A DNA stretch of 12,431 nt, from NCBI GenBank assembly GCA_934667465.1, contig CAKUMG010000081.1, forward strand, positions 1-12,431, read 5' to 3'. This stretch comes from an uncultured Actinoplanes sp. GTDB lineage: Bacteria; Actinomycetota; Actinomycetes; Mycobacteriales; Micromonosporaceae. Both the position numbers and the translations under genes were made by a program. The notes beneath the pieces were generated by a model. It was not told the DNA's origin, did no database searches, and worked only from the letters and a program-made list of their open reading frames with translations. Positions 7,071 to 12,431 of the stretch are shown piece by piece. The stretch's first letter is position 1. Each line of letters opens with the position of its first letter.

Positions 7071-7646
7071 TCAGGGCGTGGCTGGGCGCGGGTGCCCGAG
7101 CGCGTCGTAGCTGACGGCGACCAGGAGCTCGCGCACCCGGTCGTCGAGGCGGTCATGGCAGGCGCCGGCGGTGACGGCGAGCGCACCGAGCGCGCCGACG
7201 ACCCGGATCACCCGGGGGATGTCGGCGTCGGCGGGCTCGGCCGGCAGGCCGAACGCGGCGAACAGCAGGCCGCCCACGTCGTCGAGCAGCGGCGAGTCGC
7301 CCGGCTCGGCCATCCGGCTGAGCGTGCTGAGCACGAGCGCGATCACGCCGGGGCTGGTCAGGGCCAGGTCGGCGAGCAGGGACAGCACCCGGTGGTCGCG
7401 GGCGGGCCCGGGCGGCAGCTGGGCGGCGTCGGTGGCGACGTCGCGGACGCTGCCGGTGCAGCGCGCCGAGACGGCCTCCCACAGCGCTTCCTTGCTCGGG
7501 AAGCGGTGCAGCAGGCCGGTCTTGGAGTAGCCGGCCGCGTCGGCGATCCGCTGCAGCGAGGTCTCCCGCAGCCCGTGCCGGGCGAACAGGGCAGCCGCCT
7601 GCTCGACGATCTCGTCGTCGATCTCCTGTTTGGTGGGGCGGCGCAT
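7071..7646 (-). CDS. TetR-family repressor of the adjacent MMPL pump
   Basis: A 191-residue TetR regulator. The N-terminal domain shows IVEQAAALFARHGLRETSLQ (13-32), IADAAGYSKTGLLHRF (34-49) as the HTH, then PSKEALWEAV. The remainder is a helical ligand-binding domain with LGALAVTAGACHDRLDDRVRELL near the end. An upstream GTG at 7685 would add 13 residues encoded by the operator palindromes themselves, so I chose the ATG at 7646. That ATG has no ribosome site but has TAGATT 7 bases upstream, consistent with a leaderless transcript. The exporter gene begins 14 bases after the stop, so this is a regulator-first efflux operon, very likely autorepressed through the three palindromes ahead of it. 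Confidence 0.9.
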   Translation of the reverse strand: MRRPTKQEIDDEIVEQAAALFARHGLRETSLQRIADAAGYSKTGLLHRFPSKEALWEAVSARCTGSVRDVATDAAQLPPGPARDHRVLSLLADLALTSPGVIALVLSTLSRMAEPGDSPLLDDVGGLLFAAFGLPAEPADADIPRVIRVVGALGALAVTAGACHDRLDDRVRELLVAVSYDALGHPRPATP

Positions 7647-7648
7647 AC

Positions 7649-7663
7649 GGACCAATCTAGTCC
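7649..7663. promoter_or_regulatory. Operator 1 of three, overlapping the -10 element
   Basis: GGACCAATCTAGTCC is an imperfect palindrome (GGAC/GTCC arms plus an inner A/T pair) centred at 7656. It covers the minus-strand -10 candidate TAGATT (7654-7659) of the TetR-MMPL operon, so protein bound here would block the promoter. It is the first of three similar sites with centres exactly 20 bp apart. Confidence 0.75.
7654..7659 (-). promoter_or_regulatory. -10 candidate TAGATT of the TetR-MMPL operon
   Basis: Read on the minus strand, TAGATT fits the TANNNT pattern and lies 7 bases before the ATG at 7646. With no ribosome site in front of that ATG, a leaderless mRNA is likely. No clear -35 box is seen; GGACCA about 18 bases upstream is the only candidate and belongs to operator 2. 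Confidence 0.5.
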
Positions 7664-7668
7664 GCGAC

Positions 7669-7683
7669 GGACCATCCTGGTCC
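7669..7683. promoter_or_regulatory. Operator 2 of three, perfect palindrome
   Basis: GGACCATCCTGGTCC has perfect 6-base arms (GGACCA/TGGTCC) around TCC, centred at 7676. It is the best-conserved of the three sites and lies in the -35 region of the TetR-MMPL promoter. A TetR dimer is the obvious candidate ligand; this is inferred from position and symmetry. Confidence 0.8.
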
Positions 7684-7688
7684 ACGAA

Positions 7689-7703
7689 CGACCGTAATGG
7701 TCC
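7689..7703. promoter_or_regulatory. Operator 3 of three
   Basis: CGACCGTAATGGTCC has 4-base arms GACC/GGTC, centred at 7696, 20 bp from operator 2. It lies 17 bases beyond the GGDEF gene stop. It is the weakest match of the set and may act cooperatively with the others. Confidence 0.6.
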
Positions 7704-7720
7704 TCACAGCGAGCGAGCGT

Positions 7721-8776
7721 TTAAAGAGAGACGGCGCCGGAATGGCGCTTCTGCCGGTACATCGCGTGGTCGGCCTCGTTGATCAGCGCGCCGACCTCGG
7801 ACCCCGGTTCCCCGAGCGCCCACCCCACGCTGGCCCCCACCTGGTAGACGCCCGCCGCCCCGGCGATCGGCGCCGCGAGCGCCGCCCGCACCCGGTGCGC
7901 GAGCCCGCCGACCGTGCCCGCCAGCGCGGGCCCGGCCACGACCGCCACGAACTCGTCCCCGCCGGTGCGGGCGATCACCTCGCTGTCGCCCAGCTCCGCG
8001 CGCAGCCGGTCGGCCACGGTCACGAGCACCTCGTCGCCCGCCTCGTGGCCGTACTCGTCGTTGACCTTCTTGAAGCCGTCCAGGTCGATCACCAGCGCGG
8101 CGACCAGGTGCCCGCCCGGGCGGCCCGCGACCGCGCCGGCCCGGGTCCGCAGCAGCGCGCGGTTGGCCAGCCCGGTGAGGCTGTCGTGGGTGGCCGCATA
8201 TTCGGCCTCGGCCTGGCTGCGCTCGAGCGCCGAGTGCAGCCGGGCGTGCTGGATGGCGATGGCGGCGTGCTCGGCGAAGAGCGCGAGGATCTCCTGCTGC
8301 TCCGGGCCGGGCCGGCGCAGCCCCGCCGGCAGGTCGACGCTGAGCACGCCGAGCCACTCCCCCGACGGCGCCATCAGCGGGGCGAACAGGCAGTCCTGGG
8401 GGTGCCACATGCCCGGGTCCTCGGACGCCTCGATGTCGGGCGTCCAGACGTAGAGGCTCTCCGGGACCCCCGTACGGTGATCGACGAAGTAGAGCGAACC
8501 CCAGCGCTCCGACCGGCGGAACAACTCGCGCCAGTTCTCCGCCGACCCGACGCTGCCGAGCAGCTCGGACCGCAGCTCGTCGCTGCCGGCCACCGCGACC
8601 GTGCGATAGTCGCCGTTCGACTCGGCCAGGTTGAGCGCGGCGAGCCCGAAACCGGCCGCCTCGACGATGCCCTCCGCCACGGCCTCGAGGGTCTCGGTCA
8701 GGTCGAGGCTGGCGTGCACCCGCTTGGTGACGGCGTGCAGCGCCCGCAGCGCCTGCAGGTGCGCATCGGTGCCCAC
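7721..8776 (-). CDS. GAF-GGDEF diguanylate cyclase
   Basis: A 351-residue soluble signalling enzyme expected to make cyclic-di-GMP from two GTP. The N-terminal part (about 15-180) is a GAF-like sensor (VTKRVHASLDLTETLEAVAEGI at its start, APLMAPSGEWLGVLSVDLPAG near its end). A linker helix EHAAIAIQHARLHSALERSQAEA leads to the GGDEF domain (about 193-345). Seen there are HDSLTGLANRALL, DLDGFKKVNDEYGHEAGDEVL with metal-binding Asp231, and an intact RTGGDEF with GGDEF at 272-276. The product-inhibition I-site (RxxD five residues before GGDEF) is absent: Gly263 and Glu266 occupy the key positions. There is no EAL domain and no membrane segment. The GTG start at 8776 has a strong GGAGGAGG ribosome site 6 bases upstream (8783-8790 on the plus strand). 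The stop lies 74 bases from the TetR gene with no visible terminator between them. Confidence 0.93.
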   Translation of the reverse strand: MGTDAHLQALRALHAVTKRVHASLDLTETLEAVAEGIVEAAGFGLAALNLAESNGDYRTVAVAGSDELRSELLGSVGSAENWRELFRRSERWGSLYFVDHRTGVPESLYVWTPDIEASEDPGMWHPQDCLFAPLMAPSGEWLGVLSVDLPAGLRRPGPEQQEILALFAEHAAIAIQHARLHSALERSQAEAEYAATHDSLTGLANRALLRTRAGAVAGRPGGHLVAALVIDLDGFKKVNDEYGHEAGDEVLVTVADRLRAELGDSEVIARTGGDEFVAVVAGPALAGTVGGLAHRVRAALAAPIAGAAGVYQVGASVGWALGEPGSEVGALINEADHAMYRQKRHSGAVSL

Positions 8777-8852
8777 GTTCGGCCTCCTCCGCCCGCCGCC
8801 CCGCCACTGATCGACTGACCGTAGTCCATCACGTCACCCCGCGTGCGGCGTA

Positions 8853-8865
8853 CCTGGCCGCCAGG
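8853..8865. promoter_or_regulatory. Palindrome in the GGDEF/hydrolase divergent gap
   Basis: CCTGGCCGCCAGG is a perfect dyad with 6-base arms around one C. It lies in the 136-base gap (8777-8912) between the divergently transcribed GGDEF and hydrolase genes. It may be an operator, but short GC-rich palindromes are common in such DNA. No confident promoter is seen for either gene. Confidence 0.3.
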
Positions 8866-8912
8866 ACAAAAATGCCGAGCCTGCCGTACGCCGCGACGGG
8901 CACGATAGCGCG

Positions 8913-9647
8913 ATGACGCTCGCCCATGACATCTCCGGGGACGGCCCACCCGTCCTGCTCCTGCACTCCACCGCCGCCGACCGCCGCATGTGGGACCTGC
9001 AAGTCCCAGTGCTGGCCGCCGGACACCGCGTGCTCCGCTGCGACCTGCGCGGCTACGGCGACACCCCCGCACCCACCGAGCCGTGGAACGACGCCGACGA
9101 CGTGACAGCCCTGCTCGACGCGCTCGGCATCGCCACCACCGCCGTGATCGGCGCGTCCGGCGGCGGCCGGGTCGCCCTGGAGATCGCCGCCCGCCGGCCC
9201 GAGCGGGTGAGCGCGCTGACGCTGCTGTGCACCGCGGTCGCGGACTTCGAGCCGGGCCCGGAGCTGCGCGCGTTCGGGGCCGAGGAGGACGCGCTGCTGG
9301 AGGCGGGCGACGTCGAGGCGGCCACCGAGCTGAACGTGCGGACGTGGCTCGGGCCGGAGGCCGGCGAGGACGCCCGGGAGAAGCTGCGCACCATGCAGCG
9401 CCACGCGTTCGAGGTGCAGCTGGCCGGGCCGGACGCGGCACCCGTACGGGTGGATCATGATCTGACCGCGATCGTCGCACCCACCCGGTTGTATTCGGGT
9501 GCGCACGACCTGCCGGACTTCGGCCGGATCGCGGCGGACCTCGCCGGACGCCTGCGCGACGCCCGGCACACCGAGCTGGCCTGGGCCGGTCACCTGCCCG
9601 CGCTGGAGCGGCCCGCGGAGATCAGTGAGCTGCTGCTGCGGGGGTAG
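8913..9647 (+). CDS. Alpha/beta hydrolase of unknown substrate
   Basis: A 244-residue alpha/beta-hydrolase. The triad is complete: nucleophile Ser82 in GASGGG (80-85), probable Asp199 in SGAHDLPDF, and His227 in WAGHLPALERP. The early segment LLLHSTAADRRMWDLQVPVL (15-34) and CDLRGYGDTPAPTEPW (43-58) are typical of esterase/enol-lactonase relatives, so it is a distant cousin of the pcaD product in this window. The short cap domain (about 112-185) is Glu-rich. There is no signal peptide. The ATG at 8913 lacks a good ribosome site, so a leaderless or poorly initiated message is possible. It is divergent from the GGDEF gene, and its last 26 bases overlap the end of the convergent STAS gene. The substrate cannot be predicted. 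Confidence 0.87.
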   Translation: MTLAHDISGDGPPVLLLHSTAADRRMWDLQVPVLAAGHRVLRCDLRGYGDTPAPTEPWNDADDVTALLDALGIATTAVIGASGGGRVALEIAARRPERVSALTLLCTAVADFEPGPELRAFGAEEDALLEAGDVEAATELNVRTWLGPEAGEDAREKLRTMQRHAFEVQLAGPDAAPVRVDHDLTAIVAPTRLYSGAHDLPDFGRIAADLAGRLRDARHTELAWAGHLPALERPAEISELLLRG

Positions 9648-9984
9648 CGAGCCAGCTCAGCGCCTGACCGCAGTCGTCGAAGAGCGGGAACACCGTGTCG
9701 AGGTGCATCGTGTGCAGCACCGTGAGCACGAGCCGCGACGGTCCCGCCAGGCAGACCACCCCGTCGTGCCGGCGGGCGGCGCGGTGCGCGCGGACGAGCA
9801 CGCCGAGGGTGGTGTCGTCGAGCGTCGGGACCGCCGACAGGTCCACGACGACCCGCCGGTGCCGGTCGGTCACGCCGGTCAGCGTGGTGCGCAGCTCGCC
9901 GGTGACCTCGGGGCCGAGGGACGCGCGCACGCGTACCACCGCCGCTTCGGGGTGTTCCTCCAGCTGGATCCGGGCCGTGGTCAT
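9622..9984 (-). CDS. STAS-domain protein (anti-sigma-factor-antagonist-like)
   Basis: A single STAS domain of 120 residues like SpoIIAA/RsbV anti-anti-sigma factors. The central strand-turn-helix reads VVVDLSAVPTLDDTTLGVLVRAHRAAR (about 45-71), followed by VVCLAGPSRLVLTVLHTMHLDTVFPLF. In classical members the phosphorylated Ser lies in the DSSGL turn; here the turn is DDTTL, so a Thr stands at the phosphosite and the usual Gly is also Thr. Its ATG overlaps the stop of the upstream STAS gene (ATGA), with GGAGGTGGAGGAG in front, so the pair is translationally coupled. No anti-sigma kinase or sigma factor is in the window. The 3' end overlaps the hydrolase gene by 26 bases with no terminator between them. 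Confidence 0.85.
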   Translation of the reverse strand: MTTARIQLEEHPEAAVVRVRASLGPEVTGELRTTLTGVTDRHRRVVVDLSAVPTLDDTTLGVLVRAHRAARRHDGVVCLAGPSRLVLTVLHTMHLDTVFPLFDDCGQALSWLATPAAAAH

Positions 9985-10286
9985 CGCGTCTCCTCCACCT
10001 CCAGGACGTGGTCGACGCGGGCCAGGCCCAGCATCCGGCGTACCCGGTCCACCGGCGCGCGCAGCGTGAGCCGCCCGTCCGCGCGCATCATCTCCCGGTG
10101 CACCTGCAGCAGCACGGCGATGGCGGCCGCGTCGATCCGCGGGCTGCGGCGCAGGTCGACGACGAGCCGGGCCGGCCGGAGCGCAGCCGCCTCGGCCAGC
10201 CGCAGCCGCCAGCGGTCGACGGCCGCGCCGTCGAGCGCCTCGGTGACCACGACTGTCGTCTCCCGCCCCGGATGTTCCGATCGCAC
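9981..10286 (-). CDS. Second STAS-domain protein lacking the phosphosite Ser/Thr
   Basis: About 101 residues from a GTG at 10286; a longer reading from a GTG at 10355 (124 residues) is possible. The STAS core is ARLVVDLRRSPRIDAAAIAV followed by LLQVHREMMRADGRLTLRAP, and the protein ends with VRRMLGLARVDHVLEVEE, the usual last helix and strand. The turn that is DSSGL in SpoIIAA is DAAAI here, so the normal phospho-acceptor is Ala. The domain therefore probably binds a partner constitutively or serves another role. I prefer 10286 because the earlier start adds sequence with no STAS character that overlaps a possible promoter (minus-strand TACGCT at 10327-10332), though its ribosome site is weak. 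It is coupled to the next STAS gene by a 4-base overlap. Confidence 0.78.
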   Translation of the reverse strand: MRSEHPGRETTVVVTEALDGAAVDRWRLRLAEAAALRPARLVVDLRRSPRIDAAAIAVLLQVHREMMRADGRLTLRAPVDRVRRMLGLARVDHVLEVEETR

Positions 10287-10357
10287 GAGAGCCAGAATCG
10301 CCCCGCGGTGTGGCGAGGGTCTCGCAAGCGTATGACGGTTCTGTGACAAGTACACCG

Positions 10358-10369
10358 CCCGGGCCCGGG
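10358..10369. promoter_or_regulatory. 12-bp palindrome in the STAS/two-component divergent gap
   Basis: CCCGGGCCCGGG is a perfect dyad within the 123-base gap (10287-10409) between the divergent STAS pair and response-regulator gene. The gap must hold both promoters. Candidate -10 elements are TATGAC at 10331-10336 on the plus strand and TACGCT at 10327-10332 on the minus strand, both weak. The palindrome could bind a regulator or be chance in GC-rich DNA. Confidence 0.3.
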
Positions 10370-10409
10370 TTTGTCGCCGTGGGGCCGCGTGCCCGGTGAG
10401 ACTGGGTGC

Positions 10410-11087
10410 ATGTCAGCAGTGTTGGTGATCGAGGACGACGACCGCATCCGGCTCTCCCTGGTGCTCGCGCTGGAGGACGAGGGCTATGCCGCCAGCGGCG
10501 CGCCGACCGCCGAGGAGGGCCTCGCGGCGCAGCGCCGCAGCCCCGCCGACACCGTGCTGGTCGATCTCATGCTGCCCGGCGTCGACGGGTTCGAGTGCAT
10601 CCGGCAGCTGCGCCGCTCCGACGACGTGCCGATCGTGGTGATCAGCGCCCGCGACGACACCCACGACATCGTGGCCGCGCTCGAGGCCGGCGCCGACGAC
10701 TACCTGATCAAGCCGGTGGCGGTGAAGGAGCTGACCGCCCGGCTGCGGGCCCTGCGGCGGCGCGCCCGGGTCGCGCTGGCCCCCGAGGTGCCGGTGCTGG
10801 CGTTCGGCGACCTGACCATCTCGCCCGAGGCCGGCGAGGTACGGCTGCGCGGCGAGCCGGTGTCGGTGACCCGCACCGAGTTCCAGCTGCTGTGCGAGCT
10901 GGCCGAGCACCCCGGCCGGGTGCTGTCGCGCCAGCAGCTGCTGCAGCGCGTGTGGGGCTACGACGGCGGCGACGAGCGGCTGGTCGACGTGCACGTGGGC
11001 CGGCTGCGGCAGAAGATCGAGGACGGGTCCGGGGCGCCCCGGCACCTGGTCACGGTCCGCGGCCTGGGCTACAAGCTGCAGCGATGA
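10410..11087 (+). CDS. OmpR/PhoB-type response regulator
   Basis: A 225-residue DNA-binding response regulator. The receiver domain (1-about 115) has the acidic pair Asp9/Asp10 in VIEDDD, the phospho-acceptor Asp52 in VDLMLPGVDG, Ser79 in VISARDD and Lys101 in DDYLIKPV, so all activation residues are present. The C-terminal winged helix (about 130-225) shows FGDLTISPEAGEVRLRGEPV, TRTEFQLLCELAEHPGRVLS, RQQLLQRVWGYDG, VDVHVGRLRQKIED and the closing VRGLGYKLQR. The ATG at 10410 has GGTGAG about 9 bases upstream. The stop overlaps the kinase start (ATGA), so the two are coupled and the kinase is its cognate partner. The stimulus and targets are not predictable; the divergent STAS pair is a possible target. 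Confidence 0.95.
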   Translation: MSAVLVIEDDDRIRLSLVLALEDEGYAASGAPTAEEGLAAQRRSPADTVLVDLMLPGVDGFECIRQLRRSDDVPIVVISARDDTHDIVAALEAGADDYLIKPVAVKELTARLRALRRRARVALAPEVPVLAFGDLTISPEAGEVRLRGEPVSVTRTEFQLLCELAEHPGRVLSRQQLLQRVWGYDGGDERLVDVHVGRLRQKIEDGSGAPRHLVTVRGLGYKLQR

Positions 11088-12431
11088 GGCGCGCCGGGCT
11101 CCGCGTCCGGGTGATCGCCGGGTTCGCCGCCGGCGCGCTCGCCCTGTCCGCCACCATGGCGCTGGCGTCGTTCCACATGACCCGCCAGTCGCTGCTCGAG
11201 GAGCGGGAGCGCAACGCCGTGCGGTCCGCCCTCTACGACGCCGAGGTGGTGCGCTCCGGGCTGGGCACCTCGCGCAACCCCGACATCGGCTTCGTCCTGC
11301 GCGCCCTGGAGACCGGCGAGAACCGGCGGGCCCTGCTGTGGCACAACGGCCAGTGGTACGCGCGGCAGGCCGACACGAGCATCAGCGCGGCCGTGCCGGC
11401 GGCGCTGCAGGAGCAGGCGGCCCGCCGGATCCCGGGGGTGCAGCGGGTCCGGGCCGACGGCCGCGCCACCCTGGTCGTGGCGGTGCCGCTGTCCGGCGGC
11501 GACATCTACTACGAGGTCGACTCGCTGCAGGAGCTGGAGCACACCCTCGGCGTGCTGACCGGCGTGCTCAGCGCGGTCGCGCTCGCCACGGCGGCGCTCG
11601 GCGCGCTGCTCGGCTGGTACGCGTCGCGTTACGTGCTGCGCCCGCTCACCCGGGTCGCCGACGCCGCGCAGGAGATCGCCGGCGGCGCCTGGAAGTACCG
11701 GCTCGACCCGGCCGCCGAGCCCGACCTGGCCCGGCTCACCACGTCGTTCAACGACATGGTCGGCGAGCTGTCCGCCCGGCTGGAGCGCGACCGCCGGTTC
11801 GCCGCCGACGTGAGCCACGAGCTGCGCTCCCCGCTGCAGACGCTCGCCGCCGCGGCCAGCGTCCTGGAGCGCCGCCGCGACAGGCTCGACGAGCGGACGG
11901 CGATGGCGGCGGGCCTGATCAGCGAGGAGATCGACCGCTTCCAGCAGCTGGTCAACGATCTGCTCGAGCTCTCCCGCTCGGACCGGCCGGCGGCGCGCGG
12001 CCCGGTCGACGTGCCCGAGCTGGCCCGGCAGGTGTGCCGCGACCGGGGCCTGCCCGGCGACGTGGTGCTCGCCGCGGGCGGGCCGACCTGGAACGTGGAC
12101 CGGCGGCGGGTCAAGCAGCTGCTCGGCAACCTGCTGGACAACGCGAAAGCCTACGGCGGGGGCGCGGTCGCCGTCCGCATCGACCGGAGGGGTGACGTGG
12201 GGCGCATCGAGGTGGACGACGAGGGCCCGGGCGTCAGCCCCGACGACAAGCCGGTGATCTTCGACCGGTTCGTCCGCGGCCGCTCGGCGACCGCCCGCGC
12301 GGGCGGCAACGGCACCGGGCTGGGCCTGGCCCTGGTGGCGCAGCACGCCGAGGCGCACGGCGGCCGGGCCACGGTGGGTGACCGCCCGGGCGGCGGCGCC
12401 CGCTTCCGCGTCGACCTGGCCGGGTGCACGC
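11084..12431 (+). CDS. Sensor histidine kinase, 3' end outside the window
   Basis: An open frame from the ATG at 11084 to the window end, 449 residues, with no stop yet. It has TM1 (about 7-30), an extracytoplasmic sensor of about 120 residues (31-150), TM2 (about 152-178) and a HAMP domain (about 183-232, RPLTRVADAAQEIAGG and FNDMVGEL). The H-box is ADVSHELRSPLQ with phospho-acceptor His245. The ATPase part has an N-box with Asn353 in LLDNAKAYG, a G1/D-box at VDDEGPGVSP (377-386) and a G2 box GGNGTGLGLAL (407-417). It ends in the last strand (GGGARFRVDLAG), so probably only a few residues are missing. It overlaps the response-regulator stop by 4 bases, forming a classic two-component operon. 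The ligand of the sensor domain is unknown. Confidence 0.94.
   Translation, partial: MRRAGLRVRVIAGFAAGALALSATMALASFHMTRQSLLEERERNAVRSALYDAEVVRSGLGTSRNPDIGFVLRALETGENRRALLWHNGQWYARQADTSISAAVPAALQEQAARRIPGVQRVRADGRATLVVAVPLSGGDIYYEVDSLQELEHTLGVLTGVLSAVALATAALGALLGWYASRYVLRPLTRVADAAQEIAGGAWKYRLDPAAEPDLARLTTSFNDMVGELSARLERDRRFAADVSHELRSPLQTLAAAASVLERRRDRLDERTAMAAGLISEEIDRFQQLVNDLLELSRSDRPAARGPVDVPELARQVCRDRGLPGDVVLAAGGPTWNVDRRRVKQLLGNLLDNAKAYGGGAVAVRIDRRGDVGRIEVDDEGPGVSPDDKPVIFDRFVRGRSATARAGGNGTGLGLALVAQHAEAHGGRATVGDRPGGGARFRVDLAGCT

Noticed and set aside
4849..7110. Long plus-strand open frame of 753 codons opposite the MMPL gene
   Set aside because: Its translation is low-complexity G/A/D/R-rich sequence with no domain, whereas the minus strand encodes an unmistakable MMPL pump. 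Long antisense frames are expected in very GC-rich coding DNA.
3551..7186. Minus-strand open frame of 1211 codons spanning several genes
   Set aside because: It crosses the TetR, repeat-protein and MMPL regions and the terminator, and reads as Arg/Pro/Gly-rich noise. It is an out-of-frame shadow.
7092..7697. Plus-strand 201-codon frame opposite the TetR gene
   Set aside because: It is rich in Gly, Arg, Asp and Gln with no domain, and covers the operator sites. The minus-strand TetR protein explains the region.
11069..12358. Minus-strand open frame of 429 codons opposite the histidine kinase
   Set aside because: The plus strand shows a complete set of kinase boxes in order; the antisense translation has no recognisable motif.

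Overview
The window is very GC-rich, with overlapping start and stop codons, frequent GTG starts and gene families typical of a high-GC actinobacterium. A Micromonosporaceae (Actinoplanes-like) relative is my guess from gene style only; nothing in the sequence proves the genus. It reads as ordinary chromosome: there are no RNA genes, insertion sequences, integrases, phage genes or CRISPR arrays.

Layout. (1) 1-1974, plus strand: the end of a beta-ketoadipate (protocatechuate) catabolic operon, pcaD and pcaC overlapping by 8 bases, followed 15 bases later by an IclR/PcaR-type regulator. The missing pcaH/G/B steps would be expected upstream of the window. (2) 1975-2246: an intergenic array of 84-bp direct repeats whose last element forms the 3' end of the next gene. 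(3) 2216-3728: a minus-strand GNAT-family protein divergent from a TetR regulator, with an inverted repeat between them. (4) 3887-4780: a repeat protein (HEAT/LRV-like) with a lysine-rich tail, closed by a strong bidirectional hairpin terminator. (5) 4864-7646, minus strand: a TetR regulator and an MMPL/RND-type exporter in one operon. Its promoter is covered by three palindromes spaced exactly 20 bp apart. (6) 7721-8776, minus strand: a GAF-GGDEF diguanylate cyclase. (7) 8913-9647: a second alpha/beta hydrolase. (8) 9622-10286, minus strand: two translationally coupled STAS-domain proteins. (9) 10410-12431, plus strand: an OmpR-type response regulator and its histidine kinase, overlapping by 4 bases. 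The kinase runs off the window end and is almost complete.

How the genes work together: region 1 converts carboxymuconolactone and the enol-lactone to 3-oxoadipate under a pathway-specific regulator. Region 5 is a self-regulated efflux cassette. Regions 6, 8 and 9 are signalling genes (cyclic-di-GMP, partner-switching-type STAS proteins, two-component phosphorelay). The divergent STAS pair and two-component pair share one 123-bp intergenic region and may be co-regulated, but that is inference. No clearly new multi-gene system is visible. The most unusual items are the 84-bp repeat array fused to a gene end, the phased triple operator on a probably leaderless promoter, and the paired STAS proteins with divergent phosphosites.
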